A program made the translations under genes and the position numbers. The notes under the pieces are model-generated. The model worked only from the letters and a program-made list of their open reading frames with translations. It was not told the DNA's origin and ran no database searches. Shown piece after piece: positions 21,541-29,622 of a stretch of 64,000 nucleotides of DNA. Every line of letters begins with the position of its first letter. Positions within the stretch are counted from its first letter, which is position 1. The stretch spans positions 140,499 to 204,498 of the forward strand of contig NZ_BCRM01000010.1 in NCBI RefSeq assembly GCF_001552595.1. Reading direction: 5' to 3'. Source of the DNA: Rhodococcus erythropolis NBRC 15567. GTDB taxonomy: Bacteria > Actinomycetota > Actinomycetes > Mycobacteriales > Mycobacteriaceae.

Positions 21541-22425
21541 ATGACATCGCTGCAGACTCCGACGGTGCGCGTCGGTGATTCGGACCCGGATCAGATTGGT
21601 TCTTCCGTCCTCGCGCAGGGCGATGCCGATACCTACGCGCAGTGGTTCGCCTGCCTTGCCGAGCCGATGCGCGTCCGATTGCTTCACCGGGTGGCGAGCG
21701 CGGTCGGTGGTATTACCGTCGGAGCGCTCGCGGAAGCGTTGGGGATCGGACAACCGACGGTGTCGCACCACCTGCGCAAGCTCGCCGATGTGGGTTTTGT
21801 GACCATGCGTAAGGAGGGGACGAGCACGGTCGTCGCGGTGAATCCGACGTGTTGCGTTGCCTTGCCGCAGGCGGCGGACGTGGTGATGGGAGTCCTCGCT
21901 CCGCGTCCTTGCTGCCCGAGTGATCTGCCCGACGATGTCTCTGTCCGGGCCATGATCGACGACGACTGGGATGCGGTTCGCCGTATTTACGGCGAGGGTA
22001 TCGACACCCGAAATGCCACCTTTGCTACTGAGGTCCCCTCGCGTGAGCATCTCCACGAACGGTGGCTGTCGAAGCATCGGTGGGTCGCGACTATCGAGGG
22101 TGTTGTTGTCGGTTGGGCTGCGTTGAGTCCAGTTTCCGAGCGTGACTGCTACCGCGGGGTGGCGGAAAACTCCGTGTACGTCGCGGGCGGAATGCGTGGT
22201 CGGGGTGTCGGAAAGGCGTTGTTGCGCAAGCAAGTCATGGCCGCTGATGTCGACGACCTCTGGACACTGCAGACGTCGATATTTCCCGAGAATCGCGCCT
22301 CCATCTCGCTGCATCATTCGGCCGGGTTCAGAACTATCGGTCTCCGCGAGAGGATTGCCCAGCTTGACGGTGTGTGGCGTGACACCGTTCTGCTCGAACG
22401 ACGTGCGGTGACCGCCGAGGGGTGA
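21541..22425 (+). CDS. ArsR regulator fused to GNAT acetyltransferase
   Basis: 294 residues in two domains. Residues about 30-115 are an ArsR-type winged helix (MRVRLLHRVASAVGGITVGALAEALGIGQPTVSHHLRKL) with Cys104-Cys105 (NPTCC) and Cys124-Cys125 (PRPCC), candidate As(III) ligands. Residues about 133-290 are a GNAT domain with the acetyl-CoA loop GMRGRGVGKALL (218-229) and a SIFPENRASISLHHSAGF stretch, matching phosphinothricin/ArsN-type acetyltransferases. ArsN proteins acetylate the arsenical arsinothricin, so this gene may both sense arsenic and detoxify an organoarsenical. It is divergent from the flavoprotein and upstream of the arsR-ACR3-arsC operon. Confidence 0.85.
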   Translation: MTSLQTPTVRVGDSDPDQIGSSVLAQGDADTYAQWFACLAEPMRVRLLHRVASAVGGITVGALAEALGIGQPTVSHHLRKLADVGFVTMRKEGTSTVVAVNPTCCVALPQAADVVMGVLAPRPCCPSDLPDDVSVRAMIDDDWDAVRRIYGEGIDTRNATFATEVPSREHLHERWLSKHRWVATIEGVVVGWAALSPVSERDCYRGVAENSVYVAGGMRGRGVGKALLRKQVMAADVDDLWTLQTSIFPENRASISLHHSAGFRTIGLRERIAQLDGVWRDTVLLERRAVTAEG

Positions 22426-22465
22426 GTCCGGGATCCGGCCGACCGGGCACTCGATTGCGCGTTGA

Positions 22466-22487
22466 TTCGATATCTGTCAATATCGAA
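22466..22487 (+). promoter_or_regulatory. ArsR operator upstream of arsR
   Basis: TTCGATAT (22466-22473) and ATATCGAA (22480-22487) are perfect inverted arms around CTGTCA, ending two bases before the arsR ATG at 22490. The half-site resembles the boxes at 21458-21529. Confidence 0.75.
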
Positions 22488-22489
22488 GA

Positions 22490-22876
22490 ATGTCGAATCA
22501 AGAGTCACCGGAGTCCGAGCCTTGCTGCACCCCGCTCGTCCGTGAACCGCTGACCGAGGATTGGGCCGGCGATTTGTCGCGGATGTTCAAAGCCCTCGGC
22601 GATCCGGTTCGTCTCCGCTTGCTGAGCTTGGTGGCAAGTCACGAGGGTGGTGAAGCCTGCGTCTGCGACATCTCCGACTCGTTCGATCTGTCTCAGCCGA
22701 CGATCTCGCATCATCTCAAGGTGTTGCGCCAGGCCGGGCTGCTCGACTGTGAACGTCGCGGGACCTGGGTGTACTACTGGGTGATTCCTACTGCACTGCA
22801 ACAGCTTTCCGCCGTTCTACTGGTTGAAGGTACGAGCGTGAGTGTCGCGGACGCGTGCGCAGAGGTCACCGCATGA
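22490..22876 (+). CDS. arsR: Arsenic-responsive repressor ArsR
   Basis: 128 residues, winged-helix repressor released from DNA by As(III). The DNA-binding part is MFKALGDPVRLRLLSLV..LSQPTISHHLKVLRQAGLL (about 32-84). Metal ligands are visible: Cys57 and Cys59 in EACVCDI and an N-terminal Cys12-Cys13 pair. Corynebacterium glutamicum ArsR uses a Cys15-Cys16-Cys55 site, so the same arrangement is likely. The ATG lies right next to its palindromic operator, suggesting a very short or absent leader. The stop overlaps the pump start (ATGA). Confidence 0.92.
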   Translation: MSNQESPESEPCCTPLVREPLTEDWAGDLSRMFKALGDPVRLRLLSLVASHEGGEACVCDISDSFDLSQPTISHHLKVLRQAGLLDCERRGTWVYYWVIPTALQQLSAVLLVEGTSVSVADACAEVTA

Positions 22877-23976
22877 GCAACACCGCTGCCACCACCGAAC
22901 ACCCCGAAGTCGTCGGAAAACTCTCCACCCTCGACCGCTATCTTGCGGTCTGGATCGGCGTGGCCATGGTCGTCGGCCTGCTGGTTGGACGCTGGATCCC
23001 CGGTGTGAACACTGCCCTGGACAAGGTGCAGATCGACGGCATCTCGTTGCCGATCGCCCTCGGCCTGCTGATCATGATGTACCCGGTCCTGGCGAAGGTC
23101 CGCTACGACCGCCTCGACACTGTCACCGGGGACAAGAAACTCCTCGCAGGCTCCCTGTTCCTGAACTGGGTTCTCGGCCCGGCGCTGATGTTCGCCCTCG
23201 CCTGGCTGTTTCTGCCTGACCTGCCGGAATACCGAACCGGTTTGATCATCGTCGGTCTCGCTCGCTGCATCGCGATGGTGATCATCTGGAACGACCTGGC
23301 CTGCGGAGACCGCGAAGCCGCCGCGGTGCTGGTCGCCATCAATTCGGTGTTCCAGGTGATCATGTTCGCCGTGCTCGGTTGGTTCTACCTCTCGGTCCTG
23401 CCCGGGTGGCTCGGCCTCGAACAGACCACCATCGACACCTCGCCCTGGCAGATCGCGAAATCGGTCCTGATCTTCCTCGGTATCCCGCTGCTGGCAGGTT
23501 TTCTGTCCCGCTTCTTCGGTGAACGCGCCAAAGGCCGCGACTGGTACGACAACAAGTTCATCCCCAAGATCAGCCCCTGGGCGCTCTACGGTCTGCTGTT
23601 CACCATCGTCGTGCTCTTCTCGATGCAGGGCGAACAGATCACCTCCCAGCCTTGGGATGTCGTCCGGATCGCGCTGCCCTTGCTCGCGTACTTCGCGCTC
23701 ATGTGGGGCGGAGGCTACATCCTCGGCGCCGCAATCGGATTGGGCTATGAACGCACGACGACCCTGGCGTTCACCGCCGCGGGCAACAACTTCGAACTCG
23801 CGATCGCGGTAGCCATCGCCACCTACGGCGCCACCTCGGGGCAAGCTCTTGCCGGTGTTGTCGGCCCGCTGATCGAGGTACCGGTGCTCGTCGGGCTGGT
23901 CTATGTCTCCCTTGCTCTACGCAAACGCTTTGCAGTCAAAGAGGTTTCATCCAGTCGAGAAAGAGCGAGGTCATGA
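22873..23976 (+). CDS. acr3: Arsenite efflux pump, ACR3 family
   Basis: 367 residues with ten predicted membrane segments. Characteristic ACR3 stretches: KVRYDRL after segment 2, NWVLGPALMFALAWLFLPD, GLARCIAMVIIWNDLACGDREAAAVLVAINS (containing the conserved transport Cys), and FTAAGNNFELAIAVAIATYG. It exports As(OH)3 or arsenite across the cytoplasmic membrane. The ATG at 22873 overlaps the arsR stop and the gene's own stop overlaps arsC by ATGA, so arsR-acr3-arsC is one tightly coupled operon. Confidence 0.95.
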   Translation: MSNTAATTEHPEVVGKLSTLDRYLAVWIGVAMVVGLLVGRWIPGVNTALDKVQIDGISLPIALGLLIMMYPVLAKVRYDRLDTVTGDKKLLAGSLFLNWVLGPALMFALAWLFLPDLPEYRTGLIIVGLARCIAMVIIWNDLACGDREAAAVLVAINSVFQVIMFAVLGWFYLSVLPGWLGLEQTTIDTSPWQIAKSVLIFLGIPLLAGFLSRFFGERAKGRDWYDNKFIPKISPWALYGLLFTIVVLFSMQGEQITSQPWDVVRIALPLLAYFALMWGGGYILGAAIGLGYERTTTLAFTAAGNNFELAIAVAIATYGATSGQALAGVVGPLIEVPVLVGLVYVSLALRKRFAVKEVSSSRERARS

Positions 23977-24386
23977 GCAAACCATCGGTGTTGTTCGTCT
24001 GCGTCCACAATGCCGGCCGATCTCAGATGGCCGCGGGATTCCTGAGCCATCTCGCAGGCGACGCCATCGAGGTCCGTTCCGCCGGATCCGCACCCGCCGA
24101 GACCGTCAATTCGGCAGCGGTCGAGGCGATGGCAGAGCGCGGTATCGATATCTCAGCTCGGTCTCCGAAGATCCTCACCGTTGACGCCGTCCAGGATTCG
24201 GATGTCGTCATCACCATGGGCTGCGGCGACACGTGCCCGATCTTCCCCGGCAAGAGCTACCGAGACTGGGTTCTCGACGATCCGGCGGGACAGGGCCTCG
24301 AAGCGGTTCGCCCGATCCGTGACGAAATCGAGCGTCGCGTTCAAGCCTTGATCGCTGAACTCACCACTGCCGCGAAGTCTCCCTGA
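23973..24386 (+). CDS. arsC: Arsenate reductase, low-molecular-weight phosphatase fold
   Basis: 137 residues. The P-loop CVHNAGRS (Cys10 to Ser17) is the anion-binding, nucleophilic motif. Cys83 and Cys87 in MGCGDTCP provide the resolving pair used in thioredoxin-type ArsC, and DDPAGQ carries the family Asp. It reduces As(V) to As(III), which the coupled ACR3 pump expels. Actinobacterial relatives can instead use mycothiol and mycoredoxin; the two downstream cysteines favour intramolecular relay, but this is not settled from sequence. Confidence 0.93.
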   Translation: MSKPSVLFVCVHNAGRSQMAAGFLSHLAGDAIEVRSAGSAPAETVNSAAVEAMAERGIDISARSPKILTVDAVQDSDVVITMGCGDTCPIFPGKSYRDWVLDDPAGQGLEAVRPIRDEIERRVQALIAELTTAAKSP

Positions 24387-24407
24387 CCGATCGGGGAATC
24401 GAGAGGA

Positions 24408-24539
24408 TCATTCGCCCGCGGGCTCGATGTGTTCGGCACCGAGGACCGAGAGTCGGTATTCCTGTGCGTCCTGCTCGGTTTCGAAATCTTTCTCTTCGAG
24501 GAGGTTTCGATCGGCGTCGAGGTATCGGTAGGTAGTCAT
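24408..24539 (-). CDS. 43-residue acidic protein coupled to a TetR gene
   Basis: An intact 44-codon frame (MTTYRYLDADRN...EPAGE) whose ATG overlaps the TGA of the TetR gene (ATGA, 24536-24539), so it would be translated by coupling. Composition is acidic (many Glu/Asp) with a YRYLDADRNLLEEKDF start and EQDAQEYRLSVLGAEHI helix; no Cys, no membrane segment. It resembles short actinobacterial proteins of unknown function, but I cannot name a family. It lies convergent to arsC, 21 bases from its stop. Confidence 0.6.
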   Translation of the reverse strand: MTTYRYLDADRNLLEEKDFETEQDAQEYRLSVLGAEHIEPAGE

Positions 24540-25126
24540 TCCTCCACCGTGCCACTGATGTCCGATTCGTGCTCGGATACCGGTTCGATTTCGTCGACGA
24601 CTGTTTGAATCAGACTTCCGTAGCGCCGGATCAGGTCCTTCGACGACAACGAATCCTCACCGAGGAGTTCGAGCGTCCGCATGCCGGTGGCAAGTCCGAG
24701 CAACAGTGAGACGACGACCTGGCTGCGAACCAAACCGGGCTCGGTGTCGCCGATGCGTCGTGCGATCCCGTGAACGTATCGTTCCTTGATCTCTGCCCGG
24801 GCGGCGTCCGGATCTGGCGCCTCGTGAACGTGTACTGCGAGCATTGCCCACGGATCGGTTTCGTCGGATTCTCTACGAGCGACAAGTTTCTCGACCAGTT
24901 GACAGCCGATGTTTCCGGTGGCGTCGGCATTGGGATCCTCGTCCATCGGAGGTGCGGACGGGATCGCAGCCGAATACAATCGAGCTTTGCTGCCGTAGAT
25001 CTTCATGACCAGGGCAGGGGAGTAACCGGCTGCGACCGCGATGTCCTTGATGGTCGTCGATGCGTAACCTCGTTCCGCGAACAAGGCTTTCGCTGCTGTG
25101 AGGATGCTGGCTTCACCGCTGCTCAT
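24536..25126 (-). CDS. TetR-family regulator of the adjacent MFS gene
   Basis: 196 residues; N-terminal helix-turn-helix ILTAAKALFAERGYASTTIKDIAVAAGYSPALVMKIYGSKARLY (about 7-50), where the usual YYHF after the recognition helix is replaced by VMKIYGSK. The C-terminal domain (about 70-190) is helical and unassigned. It is 40 bases downstream of the interrupted MFS gene and coupled to a 43-residue protein, so the three probably form one transcript. Likely targets are the GTGAAC-type palindromes upstream of the MFS gene. Confidence 0.85.
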   Translation of the reverse strand: MSSGEASILTAAKALFAERGYASTTIKDIAVAAGYSPALVMKIYGSKARLYSAAIPSAPPMDEDPNADATGNIGCQLVEKLVARRESDETDPWAMLAVHVHEAPDPDAARAEIKERYVHGIARRIGDTEPGLVRSQVVVSLLLGLATGMRTLELLGEDSLSSKDLIRRYGSLIQTVVDEIEPVSEHESDISGTVEE

Positions 25127-25166
25127 GCCGCTCGCCTCGATACCCGATCGCCATGCGTTTGGTTGC

Positions 25167-27179
25167 TCATACTGTCGTCAACGGCTCGGCATCGACGGGT
25201 ACGTCGAAGTCGACGACGGTGGACTGCGCGATGACCGCTATCTGACGAGCCAATGTGCCGTGTCCACTCTCGGTCAGCGCGGTCAGGATGTACCGGCCGG
25301 ATGTCGGGAGTGCGATTCCGTAGTGCCCGGTTCCGTCGGTGACGGTGGATGCGACGAATTCGCCGGTCGGTTTCGTGAGTGTGACGACGGTTCCCGAGGT
25401 TGTTCGGCCGTCGACTCCGACCTTGCCGGAGATGGTGAGGCGGTCACCGAGTTCGACGGTGTGCGTCGATTGCGCGCTGTCGAAAGCGATCACCTGCGAC
25501 CGAGGGGACCAGCCGTCGGCACTCGTCACCACCAAGTACCGTCCGGGCCGGGGTAGTGCGAGGGAGAAGTTGCCCTCGTTGTCGGCGCGACTCCAGTCGA
25601 TCGGTCGCCCCTCCATGTCCATCACGGTGACAACAGCCTGCCGGATCGGTCGGCTGTCGGCTCGGACCACACGACCGGCAACCACAATTTCCGTTTCGGA
25701 CACGGCGGCGTCGGGAAGCTCGAACCCTTCCGGGGTCACCGGGCGAAGCGCCGTTTCCGGTTTTGCGCCGCGGCGAGGAATGAACGCAGCGGCAGCGGCA
25801 GCAGCCACGGCGGCGAGGGCGGCCAGCCAGAAGATGTTCTTGAAGGCGTCGATCGACGGAAGGCCCTCGCCCGGCCCGGACGGGATGACCATCGAGGTGA
25901 GCATGGCGGCAACCACTGCGCTGGATGTGGACGTACCGACTGAGCGGAGCAGCGAATTGAGGCCGTTTGCGGACGCGGTTTCGGTGATCGGAACCGATCG
26001 CATGATCAGCATCGGCATCGCGGAGTAGGCGATTGCAGTTCCGATGCTGACCACCGCCGCGCTGATGATGATCAGTGTTATCGAGCCGGTCAGGAACACG
26101 CGCGCGATGTAGGCGAGCGCGAGCACAGTGCCGCCGACGATCAGGGTGATCTTGGCTCCGAATCGCTTCGTGATGTTCGCGGAGACGGGAGCGAAGAAGA
26201 CCATCGCGAGGCCTGCCGGAATCATGCACAGTCCGGCCGCCATCACTCCCAGTTCGAAGCCGTAGCCGGAGATCTTCGGCATCTGGAGTTGCTAAGTGGT
26301 GGAGAGGTTGTTCGCATACATCGAGAAGCCGACGAGGATCGAGGCGACGTTGGTCAGCAGAACGGGCCGCTTGGCCGACGTTCGCAAGTCGACCATCGGC
26401 TGGGTGACCCGGAGTTCGTACGGGAACCACAGTGCGAGCGTCACGATTCCGATGACGAACATGAGCAATGTCAGTTCGCTCGTCCATCCCCAACGGGCCC
26501 CCTTGGAGATGGCGAGGAGGATCGCCGTGAGTGCTGTCGAGAGCATGACCGCGCCGAGGAAGTCGAATTTGCCGCGGGTGCGAACACTCGATTCCGGGAC
26601 GACGGCGGCTACCGCGATGATCAACAGGACGCCCACGATCGCCGAGAGCCAGAAGATGGCGGGCCAGCCTAGATGCTCGAAGATCAACCCGGACAGGGGG
26701 AGCCCGAGTGCGCTGCCGATTCCGAGAGTGGCACTCATCAAGGCTGTTGCCGACGCCACCTTCTCCTTGGGCAGTTCGTCGCGCATGATGCTGATTCCGA
26801 CGGGGATCATCGAGATCGCGAAGCCCTGGAGGCCACGGCCGATCAGCAGGGCGACAAAGTTGCCGCCGATCGCCGCGACCAGTGATCCGACCACGATCAT
26901 CGTCATCGAAATCAGCATCATGCGCCGTTTTCCGAACATGTCCGCCAGGCGGGAGACGATCGGAGTGGCGACGGCGCTCGTGAGGAGTGTGACGGTGACG
27001 AGCCAGGAGGCGTCGTCAGCGCTGACGCCGAGGATTTTCGGGAAATCGGGCAACAACGGAATGACCATCGTTTGCTGCAGCGCGACCACGGTGCCGGAAA
27101 GACAGAGAATTGCAGTGATGAGCCGACTTGAACGGCGAGTGGTCGGAGACGAGTGCAATGCCAAGCGACGGTCCTTCAC
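25167..27179 (-). pseudogene. MFS exporter with carboxypeptidase-regulatory-like tail, broken by in-frame TAG
   Basis: One continuous 670-residue frame interrupted at codon 296 by TAG (26292-26294). Before the stop: DHA2-type segments with VVALQQTMVIPLLPDFP, motif A RLADMFGKRRMMLI and GRGLQGFAISMIPVGI, ending NNLSTT. After it, in the same frame: QLQMPKISGYGFELGV and the remaining membrane segments (to about residue 475). Two Ig-like carboxypeptidase-regulatory repeats follow (about 500-565 and 580-660, VVAGRVVRADSRPI and LTISGKVGVDGRTT). No ribosome site precedes the next ATG (26282). A single CAG-to-TAG change would explain it. It could be a pseudogene, a readthrough product or a sequence error. 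Confidence 0.8.
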
Positions 27180-27188
27180 GCGGCGGTG

Positions 27189-27226
27189 GTGAACGGGAAT
27201 TCACCCATGAGTGAACCACTGTTCAC
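27189..27226. promoter_or_regulatory. Two palindromic operators upstream of the MFS gene
   Basis: GTGAACGGGAATTCAC (27189-27204; GTGAA/TTCAC arms) and GTGAACCACTGTTCAC (27211-27226; perfect GTGAAC/GTTCAC arms), centres 22 bases apart, about two helical turns. The first lies 9 bases from the MFS start (27179). Probably bound by the downstream TetR protein. The rest of 27180-27357 holds no supported gene. Confidence 0.65.
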
Positions 27227-27357
27227 CCCTCGCTGTCACCTTCGGTGAATATGCGATTCCTCACGACGGCAACCCGTCCAGGGTTTCCAAGTCGGTATCG
27301 CGGGAACAACGTCAGTGGTTGGTCTGCGCCCGCGCGAGCGGGCAGCGAGGAGGAGTG

Positions 27358-27552
27358 ATGCATGCCGAAGTGGGTGACCGTCTCCATGTCCAGGGGCGCG
27401 TGGTTGGGCAGGCGGAGGTAACTGCCGAGGTCCTCGAAGTCCACGGGGAGGACGGAGGGCCGCCCTATCTGGTCAGGTACGACAACGGGCACGAGGCGTT
27501 GGTGTTTCCCGGTAGCGACGGCTGGATAGATCACCCCGGAAAAGGCTCTTGA
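27358..27552 (+). CDS. DUF1918 domain protein
   Basis: 64 residues, MHAEVGDRLHVQGRVVGQ...DGGPPYLVRYDNGHEALVFPGSD, the complete length of the actinobacterial DUF1918 family, an SH3-like small beta domain of unknown function. The start follows a strong GAGGAGGAG ribosome site. A frame extending upstream to 27211 has no family similarity. It stands alone between the MFS operators and a TetR gene, with no membrane segment or cysteines. Confidence 0.85.
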   Translation: MHAEVGDRLHVQGRVVGQAEVTAEVLEVHGEDGGPPYLVRYDNGHEALVFPGSDGWIDHPGKGS

Positions 27553-27609
27553 ACTGCACGATTCTTTCCATGCATGGCCGTTGCATCGAATGCGGCTAAA
27601 GTGTGCGCA

Positions 27610-28233
27610 ATGGAGGGCAGACGCCAGTACCACTCCCGCGTGCGTGAAGCTTCCGCACAGCGAACGCGTGAACTCATTCGTGATGCGGCGACGACCTTGT
27701 TTGTCCGAGACGGATACGTCAGTGCCACCGTCAAACAGATTGCCGACTCGGCCGGCGTCGCCAATCGGACGGTGTTCACAGCCTTCCCGGGCGGGAAGCT
27801 CGAGATCTTCGAAGCGGCCCTCGCCGCGGCGCTCGATGCCGACGAGGTTCCACTCGGCGCGCCGAACCTGGCCTCGGACCCCGATGACGTTCGCCGGATC
27901 GTCTCCCAGATCGTGGCACAGGGCATCGGACTGCTCGAACGTGCCGGCGCTCTGATGATGGTCGCGGTCGAATCGTCAGGTGCGGATGCCGACATGCGGC
28001 GACTGTCCGAGGAATCGTCGGATCAGTCGGCCGTCAATGCGATGTCGATAGCCGAGGGTCTGTCCGAGCACGGATTGTTGAGGCCCGAGATTTCGCTCGA
28101 GAAAGCCGCGGGCATACTTGCCGCTTTCGTCTCGCCTCAGCTTCATCAGCAATTGCGTCGGGTCAGTGGATGGGATGTCGATGCATACCGAGGATGGCTC
28201 GAGTTCAACATTCGCCAGAATCTAATGTACTAA
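27610..28233 (+). CDS. TetR-family regulator
   Basis: 207 residues; DNA-binding domain RTRELIRDAATTLFVRDGYVSATVKQIADSAGVANRTVFTAFPGGKLEIFEAAL (about 17-70) with the typical TVFTAFPGGK after the recognition helix. The ATG at 27610 is chosen because the family alignment begins there; no clear ribosome site exists, so a leaderless or weakly translated message is possible. No divergent partner is obvious: the gene upstream is DUF1918 and the one downstream a small membrane protein on the same strand. Confidence 0.82.
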   Translation: MEGRRQYHSRVREASAQRTRELIRDAATTLFVRDGYVSATVKQIADSAGVANRTVFTAFPGGKLEIFEAALAAALDADEVPLGAPNLASDPDDVRRIVSQIVAQGIGLLERAGALMMVAVESSGADADMRRLSEESSDQSAVNAMSIAEGLSEHGLLRPEISLEKAAGILAAFVSPQLHQQLRRVSGWDVDAYRGWLEFNIRQNLMY

Positions 28234-28290
28234 TCGGTCTGTTTTCGTTAGCATGGCGAGGGTTTTTTATTCTCGGGAGGAATCGCCAGC

Positions 28291-28647
28291 GTGCCCTATG
28301 CCTTGTTCGGCCTCATCACGATGTTGCTGTGGATTTTCTGCATCGTCGACGCCATCACGAGAGATGACGCCTACATCCAGTACCTACCCAAGGTCGTCTG
28401 GATTCTGATCATCATCTTCCTTCCCACCTTGGGGTCCGTTCTGTGGCTGGTGGTCGGGCGCGGACAGAACGCGCCCCGCGGTTACGTGGGTCCAACCGGT
28501 TACGGCGAATACGAGCGTCCGGGACGCGCCGTTGCGCAGGATCCGGCGGCGGACGAAGCATTCTTGCGTCAGTGCCGCGAGCGGGCGGAAGAGCAGCGTC
28601 GAATTGCAAAGCAGCAGCGCCGCGACGGCGACGCTGATCGGATTTGA
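28291..28647 (+). CDS. Small membrane protein with PLDc_N-type domain
   Basis: 118 residues from GTG with GGGAGG upstream. Two hydrophobic segments (about 3-21 LFGLITMLLWIFCIVDAI; 36-56 VVWILIIIFLPTLGSVLWLVV) around a short loop match the phospholipase D-nuclease N-terminal (PLDc_N) membrane module, here without any nuclease. The cytoplasmic tail is rich in Arg, Gln and Glu (ECRERAEEQRRIAKQQRRD-like). Function unknown. Its stop abuts the convergent LysR gene. Confidence 0.75.
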   Translation: MPYALFGLITMLLWIFCIVDAITRDDAYIQYLPKVVWILIIIFLPTLGSVLWLVVGRGQNAPRGYVGPTGYGEYERPGRAVAQDPAADEAFLRQCRERAEEQRRIAKQQRRDGDADRI

Positions 28648-28648
28648 G

Positions 28649-29554
28649 TTATCGGTAGGCCGTGAGACGGTCCAGCACGAGCCGAAGCGGCGGCCACGAC
28701 GATCGGCCGCGACGCGTCACCGCATGGGCGGTGAGGATGACAGGCGGATCGGTCAGCGGCACGACGCGTACGCCTTCGCGGGTCTTGCGTTCGAGTGGCA
28801 TCAGCCCCACGCCGTAACCACTGAGGATCAAGAGTTCGACCAAGTCGAGACTGTCGATCTGGTGAGTGATCCGAGGGGTGAATCCAGCCAGTGACGCGAG
28901 GGTTCGCACAGCGCGCTCGTCGGCTGTGTTTCGTGAGTTCACTATCCATGGTGTGTCTGCGAAGGCGCGGAGATCGATCCCGGATTTCGTGGACTCGTCG
29001 GGTGTGCGGGCGTTGTCGGGAACGCATAATCCCCACGGCGTCGACCAGAGCGGTAGTGCTTCGAGTAACGAGCTCGGGGATGCGGGGGCGAGGTTGTAGT
29101 CGTACGTCAGCGCGAGGTCCAGGTCATCTCGTTCGAGTAGGGCAAAAGCCTCGGCCGGTTCGTACTCGCAGATCACCACGTCTACCTGTGGATGGCTGTG
29201 TTGCAGGCTCAGGGCGACGGGGAGCATCGCGGTTCTGACGGCAGTAGCGAATCCGCCGACTCTCAATGTCCCCTCCGGTTCGGCGGTCGGATCGAGGTCC
29301 AGGCGAGCTGCATCCACGGCTGCCAGGATGGTGACGGCATGATCGGCGAGTCGTTGACCGGCAGGTGTGAGGCGAACGCGTCGGCCTTCCGGTTCGATCA
29401 ATGCAGTACCGGTTTCCGCGGTCAAAGCCGCGAGCTGTTGGGACACTGTCGATGTCGTGAGGTTGTGAGCTTCGGCGACCGCGCGCATGGAACCCAAGCG
29501 GGAGAGTTCGAGGAGGAGATGGAGTCGACGGGTTTCCATCGTTCGATCATTCAC
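28649..29554 (-). CDS. LysR-family regulator of the divergent EamA gene
   Basis: 301 residues: N-terminal winged helix RLHLLLELSRLGSMRAVAEAHNLTTSTVSQQLAALTAETGTALIEPEGRRVRLTPAG (about 10-66) and a periplasmic-binding-protein-like effector domain (about 92-295). The GTG at 29554 lies inside a TTCAC/GTGAA palindrome; ATG 29539 (METRRLHL) is an alternative start. It is divergent from an EamA-type exporter with 68 bases between, the classic arrangement for LysR control of an amino-acid or metabolite exporter. Confidence 0.87.
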   Translation of the reverse strand: MNDRTMETRRLHLLLELSRLGSMRAVAEAHNLTTSTVSQQLAALTAETGTALIEPEGRRVRLTPAGQRLADHAVTILAAVDAARLDLDPTAEPEGTLRVGGFATAVRTAMLPVALSLQHSHPQVDVVICEYEPAEAFALLERDDLDLALTYDYNLAPASPSSLLEALPLWSTPWGLCVPDNARTPDESTKSGIDLRAFADTPWIVNSRNTADERAVRTLASLAGFTPRITHQIDSLDLVELLILSGYGVGLMPLERKTREGVRVVPLTDPPVILTAHAVTRRGRSSWPPLRLVLDRLTAYR

Positions 29555-29564
29555 TAATCGTGAA
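29550..29564. promoter_or_regulatory. LysR-type palindrome
   Basis: TTCACTAATCGTGAA has perfect TTCAC/GTGAA arms and contains a T-N11-A core. It overlaps the upstream LysR start codon in the LysR-EamA intergenic region. Confidence 0.55.
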
Positions 29565-29622
29565 CATAATGTAGGTCAAAATCGCGTGGACACGAACGGT
29601 TGGCGTCCCGTTCAATTCAGCT

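Noticed and set aside
22774..23844. A 356-residue minus-strand frame inside the ACR3 pump
   Set aside because: Antisense of a recognised transporter with complete ACR3 motifs; no own start signal.
26283..26294. Frameshift or programmed -1 slip in the MFS gene
   Set aside because: Both halves are in the same frame, separated only by TAG and three sense codons, so it is a nonsense codon and not a frameshift.
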